NCBI GenBank assembly: GCA_032622095.1
Contig: CP136066.1
Coordinates: 182,130,716-182,194,715, forward strand
Reading direction: 5' to 3'
From: Siphonodentalium dalli
Lineage: Eukaryota; Mollusca; Scaphopoda; Gadilida; Siphonodentaliidae
Length of the DNA stretch: 64,000 nucleotides
The notes under the pieces are model-generated. The model worked only from the letters and a program-made list of their open reading frames with translations. It was not told where the DNA came from and did no database searches. Both the position numbers and the translations under genes were made by a program. Positions 55,555-64,000 of this stretch are shown one piece after another (position 1 is the stretch's first letter; the number at the start of each line of letters is the position of its first letter).

Positions 55555-56374
55555 TTGTATTTAAACATGGGATGACTATCCATCACTGTATTGTCACATC
55601 CGTTAAAACCGCCATAAACAGTAGAGATGGGCTGTACTCAGTATTTACTGTTCGGTATTGGTATCAGCATAATACCGATTTAACGCACCGAATCAAAACT
55701 AAAGATATCAATGTTTGCGTACTCAAATTATTCATGTGTTGCCAACTTCTGTGTCTTATTATTGAGTAAAGTTTATCAGTAAACACTCCCTGACTGTGTA
55801 GGACATATTTATAGCATGCTATGTCGGTACCTTTCTATTAATGGATCATCCTCGGCAACATGCAATTGCGTAACTTTTAACATACCGCTGCCAGGGTAAA
55901 TCAACACAAATTTACTGATACCGATGACGAGATTAAAATTTCAATACCGCCCATCTCTAATAAACAGACAGAATATTAAAATATAGACAAATTTTGTTCT
56001 TATACCAATAACAAATACCGCAAATAGAATGTTATTGTCAAGATATATTGTACCCAGTGTTAGTAAACAAAAGTGCAGTACGTAAATAGGGTGTGTTGAG
56101 CAACTTGAGTGTTTCGCTTAATGTACACTCTTTATATAAACTCGACTATATACTGGCTGCTAGCCAATTCATTGAGATTTTATTTGATATTGACATCGGT
56201 CCCTCAGTTCGATATCAGATTTTTAATCTGTAGAAAAGCCCTGATTTTGCAAGTCCCTACATATAGACAATATGTAGATGGGAGCAACTGAATTTCACCA
56301 AAATATGTCATTGGCCTACACTGTCATTAATACTTTCATTAATGTAATTCATCTCTTTCATCAATTATTTGCAG

Positions 56375-56674
56375 GTTGGTACGTCTCTGTAACAGATTAG
56401 GTTCTCATCAACAAGGACGCCAAATATCATAATCATGGGTACTCAACTGGAGGTGGCCCAGACTTTCGTGGGCATAGAAGGATTCTTCCTGAAATGTGGT
56501 TCTGAATTAGAGGCATTGGACCTTGCCTTCAAGGCATATTATGTCTTTGACATTCAGTACTCAGGAGCATCAACAAGTATTTGGGAGTTCTTGCAGGATA
56601 TTGTGTATAAACTGCATTTAGACAACCCATCAACAAATCTCCTTAATGTAAAGGTACAATTTGATTATAAATAG
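56375..56674 (+). pseudogene. Block 'd', copy B, nonsense mutation
   Basis: Same exon as 38905-39204, but the sixth codon is TAA (56390-56392) where copy A has CAA. The rest stays open from the later ATG (MGTQLEVAQTFVGIEGFFLK...). Acceptor kept. Broken unless translation starts downstream of the stop. Confidence 0.65.
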
Positions 56675-57810
56675 TGATGTTCCGAAAATGTAAAAGCCCA
56701 TCGGACCGATTTCCAATAACTGGAGGCACACTTGGCCAATTTCCGATTCTGATTCCAATGTTTATATATATGTGTGTGTTTGTTCCCATAATGAACCTAA
56801 TACACCCATTGCACTCACTATCTCGGTACAGTTTCAAAGCCAAATACATCAAATAAATATATATACACTGCCATAAATGTATTTCAGCCGACATCAGTTT
56901 TGCGCTGCCTTTGATGTATGCTGGTAGTTGTTTGACAAAGATCAAAGGTGCCAACTCAGAGTAACGTTACGACACTGTGGAACACGGTGTAAAAGTCTTT
57001 ATTGAATACGTTTAAGTTGCGACAATGTATGGAATGACGATGATTATTATTACATTTAGATTGATGAATAATAATTGTCTGAGATTTCCAAAATTCCCAT
57101 TTGTCACACCTTTTGTCTTTTAACAACTGGGAAGCTTTTATAGTTCCTCCTACTCAATTTGTGTTTTGTGAGACCGCTTCCAAGTTCAAAGTTGGTACGG
57201 TAAGCATATTTCATAGCGTACCCCGTAACTTGTAATGAGAGCATCACTGTAACAATTGTGACTGGCAGAGTGGAAAAAAAGAACGCAATTTGGGACTACT
57301 TCACCATATTGATCCTTGAAATAAGTACAATTAATGCATATAACATTTCTGCGTTTATAAAAGTTATCAGTGTTAACAATAAGCATTTGATAAATCAGTA
57401 TATCACACTGTCCAAACGGCTCGCGGCCTATCAGTGTATCGGTTGTGCTTATTGGTGCTTTGTGTCCACATCGAGGAATCACAATATGGAATTGACGAAA
57501 TATTTTTTAAAATAAAGGTATATATATAACTGGTGATAATCGTACCCCATTTAAAGCAAAAAATAGTCGGTACTGACTCATAATAGATATGGAATATAAA
57601 CCATGGAATATTCCATTATCCACAACCACTGTGTGTGAACGGAATGTTATTTGTTAGTAAGTTTATACAATGCTTCAGTTGACATATCGTCTGAATATCA
57701 TAACATATAATTTGAGCGTACCCATAATATGGCATTATATATTTATTTTGCATCCCTATTTTTTCCATAGAGTCAACTAATTTCTTTAATAATACTTTTT
57801 CGTTTTTCAG

Positions 57811-58075
57811 TGCAAAGGGGCGCAACATTCTGCTGGGACAATGTCGGGACAAAGTTAGTAGCTCGGCGACCCACAGTTGACAACAAGAACAAATATAACA
57901 ATTGGGGCTCGGATATTTGGCCGTGAATCGAGTGTTGTCCACTCATATCGATTGGCAAGATTCGAAGACGCACAAAGCTTCGGATATCGACATGCTTCGT
58001 AAAAGGTACAGACACAAACCAAGGCACTTTCGTGTACATGCAAAACACAAGAAAACCCTCCCAGCTTCATTTTAA
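57811..58075 (+). pseudogene. Exon 'e', copy B, frameshifted
   Basis: Same acceptor and flanks as 40339-40590, but with an 11-base near-tandem duplication at about 57841-57851 ('atgtcgggaca') and two single-base insertions (near 57902 and 57986). The frame ends at TAG after 15 codons. Its length of 265 against 252 bases is explained by 11+1+1. Confidence 0.7.
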
Positions 58076-58336
58076 ACATTGTATATGGCTTCTGAAATTC
58101 AAATAAACTTTATCTATATCGTATATATCCCATGGCACATCTTTTGTCCAAAGCCTGTATTTCACAAGCCTTGAAATAGTGTGTCTGTCATTTGCAGAAT
58201 GAGGTCCCCAGAGGCTGAATTTGGTCATGCTAGCCCGCTATGAATATTAAATTTTGTCAAACAGGAATAGATAGTGATTGGTTAGTTGTTAATTAGGCCG
58301 AAATTTGGACATTTCAAGATAGTATTCTACTTTCAG

Positions 58337-58480
58337 ATATCCTTAAGAGAAGATCTTCTTATCGACTAAGATGTGGTTACCAGTTTCAGAAATGTTGAGA
58401 CGGGTGAAGTGGGTAACATCTCCTCCAAACATTATAGAATAAACATTCAGGGTGTTATTACATCAGAAAGAAGTATATGA
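58337..58480 (+). pseudogene. Block 'f', copy B, nonsense mutation
   Basis: Same acceptor; the codon GAA of copy A after 'ID' is TAA here, and a 3-base insertion occurs near the end. Otherwise nearly identical. Confidence 0.35.
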
Positions 58481-59492
58481 GGAACAAAGCATTAATTGCC
58501 ATTTATAACTATGAATCAAATAAGAGATGAACGCCGTTTTCAATATGCTCATGCGATTTTGATTGGCCTAAACAATGGTAAAAATAATTTAAAGCGTTTT
58601 TATCGAAAATGAGATGGTGACATTTGGGATATGCGGATTGCTTCAATTTGAAATGTATGACAACTACCAAGTGAGAACATTATACCATATGAAGATTCCC
58701 TTATTTAGGATAAATGGCATCTTTTGCGTATGGTAATAGTTAATTTGAATTTCTGAAATACTACGTATGAAACTGAGGCGCAGTGTGAAAAATTCAGATT
58801 TGGCCAGATTAGTTTCACTTACTAGTTCCTATCGAAATTTAATACTGAACCCTATGGAGAATATGTTGTTATATTACTCAAACATTAATGGTACTTAATC
58901 AGGGTTGGGGTAATTGTAATTTGTAATTGAATGTAATTAATCACATTTTCTCAAGTAATTGGATGTAATTTGTAATGGAAGGTTTTTTCAATTACATGTA
59001 ATTGAATGTAATTAATTACATTGGGAAAAGGGGTGTAATTTCAATTACATTTTCAAAAATACAGACCATTATAACAACCAAGTTAACACATTATCAGCAT
59101 TTGTATCTGAAATGGGACATGACTATGATATGTTAATAGTATCAGGTAAAACAGTTGCAGTCAGATGCTCGTAGCCCGTTTATATATAACCATGGGTATA
59201 TGTCAGATATAACCGTACACAAAAAACGCCGTTCTTTTCACCGTGTATTTATCCATGGTGTGCGTGCCTGTGGTTGTCCGTAACATGGTGCCCGGTGTTA
59301 TTGCTTTGAAAGGTAATCATGTTCGACTGGTGTTGTCAGATTGGTAATATGAGATTAGCGGTTTCTATGTCTTGTCTGGTCACATTTACTGTTCGAACTT
59401 TGTCTGAAATAGACGCACTTTTTATAAAAAACAGGAAATCGCACGTCGAGTTGGTTTAAGGGTTTTTAGAAAAAGTATTTATATGATATATA

Positions 59493-61092
59493 CAGAGACG
59501 TGGCGACAGGGATGTCTCACCCCCACCAACTTTGGTCAAAATGTTCAAATGCTAGTTAATTTAAGAAAACAATATTGTCATGCATTTGGTAAATATTGTC
59601 ATTGGAATTGTCATCAGTTGAAATTTTCCAACCTAAGTGTGGGTGTCAGGTTTGAAATGTCCAACTCTAGGAAGGTTTGAGGCTAGTCTAGATGCTAGAA
59701 TTTTGAGATTTTCTTGTTCAGATTAACAAAAAATTGCCGACTATCGTTGTCATTGTCCATTCCCCCGTGGCCAATACAAAACTGCAAAACAATATTTTAC
59801 TTCATTGGGTCAAACTTGTGGACTGAAATAGTCATCAGTTGGAGAGTTTTCCAACCTGAGGGGGAGTATGAGGTTTGAAATTTCCAACACAGGAAAGGTT
59901 CAATTGAGGCCAGTCTAGATGCATGCTAGGATTTAATATTTTCTGTTATAGTTTTAAAATGTTTCTCACACCGGGCCGAATAACCATGGTCAACCCGGTG
60001 TGTCCCCGCCTCTTGCCCGTAGCCGTGGGAATTTGTCTAGAGTTAGACCATTAGATCTTATGATTTATGCAATTGTTCAGGTTAAACTATCTGAATTTTC
60101 AAACCTGGAATATAGTTTTTTTTTAAATATATATAGGACTAGAAGGTGACCCCACTTCGTCCGGGCTTTGACCTTGAATCGACCATTTTGAAGGTCAAGG
60201 TCGGGTGGGGTCAAACACCAACACCCCAAAATGGTGGAAATCGGCCCAGCGGATACCGAGATACCTATGCATCAAATTTCGTCCGTAAAAATCCACCAGT
60301 TTAACCCGATTTGATTTCCACTCAAGTATATAAACGCGCCTCATATACACACGCTCATTAATTATCAAGTTTCAACGTAAAGATAAATTACCATGATATT
60401 CAGACGATATGTCAACTGAAGCAATGTAGAAACTTACTAACAAATAACATTCCGTTCACACACAGTGGTTGTGGATAATGGAATATTCCATGGTTTATAT
60501 TCCATCGGCCGGTTAAGCGTTAACGTGATCTAACGTTATGAACTCTAACGACGTCATAGAAGTTACGCATTGTTTTTATCCTGATGGAAGATAGTACCAC
60601 TTCTTCTTGATAATTGAGGCAGATAACTAAAACGGATACATACGCATTATATATCGTTGGAAAGAGGAAACACGAAAGATTCTCAGTGTCATTATTATGA
60701 CTGGCATTTAATTATTCGCGCTGTTTCGAATCTATTTGTAAGCACCCAACTCAAATGAAAGTCCCGTAACACAGCGTAAAAACAGATTTGACTTCGGCAC
60801 GTGAAAAGTTGACCTCGGATATGAAAATAAATATGCCTATGCCACCCCCCGGCCGAAAATACCCCCCACATACCAAGTTTCATCGAAATCGGGTAGGCCG
60901 TTTTCGAGTTCATCGCGAACACACACACAGACAGATCTTCCAAAATATATAATAGATATTAGGCTTGAGCACTGATGTAAGGGGGATGGTGCAAATGGAA
61001 TTTGTGTTTGGGGTGATTCTGATTCAAGGGGGTGCAGTTGGAATTTCCCATGGTGGACACCCCCTAACGGAAACCATATAGCCACGTCCCTG
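59493..61092. mobile_element. Inner 'cagggacgtggc' TIR element, copy B
   Basis: Counterpart of 44155-45720. It carries the 113-base inverted patch at 60393-60505, which replaces part of the second section, and has a shorter 'acacacacagacag' run. Confidence 0.6.
60393..60505 (-). repeat. 113-base inverted patch copied from the exon e upstream region
   Basis: Reverse complement of 40117-40229. It agrees with copy A, not copy B, at distinguishing bases ('tttctacattgc' in A and the patch, 'tttatacaatgc' in B). It replaces about 60 bases found at 45073-45128 of copy A. Confidence 0.85.
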
Positions 61093-62150
61093 GATATAGA
61101 GAGGCAAACAGAACGATACCATATATATACAATATGCGGTTGCATCTAATTTGGATTTATTGGGATGTCTTTAGTGCACTTTTGTGGTTACGAGAGCTCA
61201 TTTCCCCCTGATTTGTGTTCAATATGTGGTCTTCTTTAAAAGTTTTATATGATTTCAAACAGGGGTGGCACCAGGATATCCCCGATAGGGGGGGGGGCGG
61301 GCTTTAGCTGCCGGGTTGACAATTACATAACTCACCGACGGGGGGTGGCTATGACTCCCCGACAGGGCTGGGATGTAGCCCCTGACCCCCCCCCGGTGCC
61401 ACCCAACATAACTTAGTATCGATTATTTAGAATGGGGTGTCAAGTAGGGACTTGTCGACAGGGGTAGTTATGCAGGGGTCTTACCCCCAATTGTAGTCAT
61501 ACCTAATACCCCGAGCAAAATTAATTGGAAAATTCACACCAAAATTAGGTTGAAATTGTTCTCGTAGTTCGATTTTCCAACACTTTCTTAGTGACGAATT
61601 CGTTGTTTTTAGACCAACATTTGCATATTTCCCTTTCATTTGCAAAATTATGGACTCAAATGGCCATCAGTTGGCAATTTGAAACCTATGGGTGAGTGTC
61701 AGGTTAATAATTTCCCAGAATTGGAAAACTTGAGGCCGGTCTATGCTATAGGATTGTCAAATGTTCATGTTCATATTTCAAAAATGTTCTCACATCGGGC
61801 CTAACCATCGGCCGACCCGTGTGTTCTGTGTCCTTGCCAGTAGTTACTCGCTAATTAATTTAAGAAAAAATAGATCGGGGTGTAAATTTGTGTGGTGTTA
61901 TACCACTAGATGTTAAGATGTTTTAATCTCATACTGGGCCGAACCATCTTTTTCACCAGGGGTGCCTCTCGCAACATTAGTTTCTGCCCTCGGCATAGGC
62001 TTATTTGTTTCTTATCCGAGAATACACTTCACCGGCGGCAATGTATTAACCATACTCGGAAATAAAACGCTACCGTGACGATCACACGATAAAGTCGTGC
62101 TGCAAGTAAGACGATAATTGTGTTGTAGAAATGATACGGAAGACCGATTG

Positions 62151-62660
62151 TTGTGACTTTCAACCCCCGATTCTGGGACAGGACAAACTTGTCTCCGTTC
62201 ATTTCGGTAAATGGATTAGACAAAACGGATAAAGTCGGCTCGGCTCGACACATTTGGCACCCGCTTCGTATGGCTCGGTTCAAAAGATGGGGGGTATATT
62301 GTGAAATGGCCACATGGAACATATAAGCGAATGAAAACTAAGACCAGCACTAGTCATAAGGGATCGACTAACTCGCCCGCAGATTCCACCATTCAGCGGC
62401 CCAAGAAGCGAGCCATCCATGTGGAGTGAGGGCCTGCATTAACATCCGCCCGTCTGTGTTTGGAATCAACACGAAAATCAGGGGGCTATAACCTGCACAA
62501 TGAATTAATCATGCTTGTGGTGTAATATCAAATAACATATAATAATCGGTTATTATAAACTCATTTACTTCACCTTTATGGCATATTCATGAAATGTTAT
62601 GATTATTTTCACTTAGAGAGAAAACTACCCACAAAATGTTTTGTTTTTTTTCGAATTTTT
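62151..62660. repeat. First (truncated) copy of a ~1.34-kb tandem unit
   Basis: Direct repeat of 63492-64000, beginning abruptly where copy B ends. The ORF it carries (VTFNPRFWDRTNLSPFISVN...) is shifted by an indel at 'ggctcgacacatttgg' relative to 'ggcctcatttgg' of the second copy. Confidence 0.9.
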
Positions 62661-62733
62661 TTCCCAGATCTTTTTTTTAAATTTTATTTTTCTGGGTTGA
62701 AGACTGATTAATTTTTTTAACTTTGCTTTTCAG

Positions 62734-63371
62734 CTCATTTCTCGGAAATTCAAATTCTCAGCAGCAGATGTCGAGGCTTAGCTGAAGAAACAAGTGAATG
62801 GAATGCCTCAGATGAATACCAAGAGATATCTGAATCCCGGGCAGATCCAGATTATGATCCGCAAACTTCTGATGGAGACGTCTCTAATGATGAAATGGAA
62901 GGTTGCGATGGATATATATCGGACATGTCAGAATATTTCGCGCCTATTTCAGAATCCTTTCCTGCTGCAAACTTGCCCAGAAATGAGGCGCATCTGGCAC
63001 AGGGTTCTAGTTTACAACGGGGACTAGACCACACTGTTAACCCCGAAATATCTCAGAACATGATCACGGTACAACCACGCAATAATGACGGAGGAAAAAG
63101 ACGCTGGGATAAAATTCACTTCTGGCTTTTTTGTCAGTATGGATTTACGAATTTGACAAAACATTTTTTTGGGCCCCATAGTGGTGAAAAGGAAATCAAA
63201 GCAATTCTGCATCTCGAGAAAAATTCGACGGAAAAGAAAAATGAACTCCTGATACTTCGGAATTCCGGTGATTTCCAACATAACGTGGATGTGTTGAAAA
63301 GTGGCAAAGGAATGCTTAATTGTAATAAAACTATCAATGGCACTATTGTTGTTCATTTTCGTCATTATTAA
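62734..63371 (+). CDS. Zinc-finger-like exon of a transposon-associated family
   Basis: From a strong acceptor ('actttgcttttcag', 62733) one frame is open for 211 codons. First an acidic segment (EETSEWNASDEYQEISESRA, then DPDYDP), then GGKRRWDKIHFWLFCQYGFT and LTKHFFGPHSGEKEIKAIL, then RNSGDFQHNVDVLKSGKGML, ending HFRHY at TAA 63369. 'KRRWDK.H.C.FC......LTKH....H' is a C2H2-type finger, and 'GDF.HN..VL..GKG.L' follows it in a widespread family that I recall next to tyrosine-recombinase or other transposon genes. Here the first Cys of the finger is Trp (HFWLFC), so zinc binding may be impaired. A later ATG at 62895 is not needed if it is spliced. Confidence 0.6.
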
Positions 63372-63764
63372 AATGAATGTGGCAGCACAACTTCGCCGGA
63401 ACAGAAACCGCGAAACGTGTCGACAATGGGCGTTAATTCAGGAAGTAATAGGTCCGTCAACCTGCGGCCTCGCCACGTTAGACAATTGGTTGTGACTTTC
63501 AACCCCCGATTCTGGGACAGGACAAACTTGTCTCCGTTCATTTCGGTAAATGGATTAGACAAAACGGATAAAGTCGGCTCGGCCTCATTTGGCACCCGCT
63601 TCGTATGGCTCGGTACAAAAGATGAGGGGTATATTGTGAAATGGCCACATGGAACATATAAGCGAATGAAAACTAAGACCAGCACTAGTCATAAGGGATC
63701 GACTAACTCGCCAGCAGATTCCACCATTCAGCGGCCCAAGAAGCGAGCCATCCATGTGGAGTGA
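63372..63764 (+). CDS. Basic ORF in the same frame, one stop downstream
   Basis: Directly after the TAA at 63369 the same frame continues NECGSTTSPEQKPRN, then (ATG 63426) MGVNSGSNRSVNLRPRHVRQ, then VVTFNPRFWDRTNLSPFISV, FVWLGTKDEGYIVKWPHGTY and a tail with RPKKRAIHVE to TGA. Ser/Thr/Lys-rich, with a possible nuclear-localisation motif (RPKKR). No family recognised. Diverged copies at 29232-29400 and 62151-62430 show it is part of a dispersed unit. It could be a second ORF or the product of stop readthrough. Confidence 0.4.
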   Translation, partial: NECGSTTSPEQKPRNVSTMGVNSGSNRSVNLRPRHVRQLVVTFNPRFWDRTNLSPFISVNGLDKTDKVGSASFGTRFVWLGTKDEGYIVKWPHGTYKRMKTKTSTSHKGSTNSPADSTIQRPKKRAIHVE

Positions 63765-64000
63765 GGGCCTGCATTAACATCCGCCCGTCTGTGTTTGGAA
63801 TCTACACGAAAATCAGGGGGCTATAACCTGCACACTGAATTAATCATGCTTGTGGTGTAATATCAAATAACATATAATAATCGGTTATTATAAACTCATT
63901 TACTTCACTTTTATGGCATATTCATGAAATGTTATGATTATTTTCACTTAGAAAGAAAACTACCCACAAAATGTTTTGGTTTTTTTTCGATTTTTTTTGT
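63492..64000. repeat. Second copy of the ~1.34-kb tandem unit (runs off the window)
   Basis: Matches 62151-62660 nearly base for base, offset 1341. Still matching at the window edge, so the array probably continues. Confidence 0.9.

Larger units (their letters stand above)
52203..62152. repeat. Segmental duplication, copy B
   Basis: Direct copy of 32603-46997. The left edge begins inside a satellite unit ('gaacgtaaatattcacattg'). The right edge stops inside the outer TIR element at 'gaagaccgattg', where sequence switches to the 62.15-kb tandem unit. Copy-B-specific changes: an insert at about 53310-53452 with a TA microsatellite, a replaced LINE segment (55333-55695), and an inverted 113-base patch at 60393-60505. 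Confidence 0.95.

Overview
This is an AT-rich, repeat-dense stretch of an animal nuclear genome. Short exon-like blocks have GT/AG borders, there are AATAAA signals, and no operons or bacterial-type genes. Fragments of Penelope, Gypsy, LINE, a tRNA-derived SINE, DUF6589-type and RecQ-like families sit among terminal-inverted-repeat (TIR) elements and satellites. That mixture suggests a marine invertebrate, perhaps a mollusc or other lophotrochozoan, but the species cannot be fixed from the sequence alone. I see no intact long host gene. Almost every coding block is an isolated exon, a transposon remnant or a pseudogene.

Layout. 0-5.4 kb: a degenerate ~362-bp tandem repeat, a nested fold-back element, a frameshifted SGNH-hydrolase-like pseudogene, a ~500-bp tandem array rich in palindromes, and a small TIR element carrying a minisatellite. 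5.4-15.6 kb: mostly unassigned, with one ~830-bp TIR element and a TATA-box promoter framed by short inverted repeats. 15.6-19.1 kb: Gypsy, DUF6589-like and RecQ-like helicase remnants. 19.9-28.6 kb: a Thr-rich reading frame interrupted by an 8.4-kb TIR element (300-bp TIRs, 7-8-bp target duplication) that holds a fold-back and two oppositely oriented arrays of one ~165-bp repeat. 28.6-32.4 kb: RG-rich, zinc-finger and lineage-expanded family remnants, then a LINE 3' end. 32.4-35 kb: a ~449-bp satellite carrying a LINE RNase H fragment in every unit.

32.6-47.0 kb (copy A) and 52.2-62.15 kb (copy B) are a direct segmental duplication. It holds the same series of exon-like blocks. Copy A has intact later blocks and broken middle ones; copy B is the reverse. 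Copy A also gained a 2.1-kb TIR element that itself received a SINE with a perfect 13-bp target duplication; copy B keeps the empty site. Copy B gained a 113-bp inverted patch whose sequence matches copy A. The spacer between the copies (47.0-52.2 kb) holds an RG-rich remnant, a Penelope GIY-YIG remnant and the C-terminal end of another expanded family. 62.15-64.0 kb is a ~1.34-kb tandem unit carrying a zinc-finger-like exon followed in the same frame, after one stop, by a basic ORF.

All family assignments are from recalled motifs. No database search, alignment or expression evidence was available.
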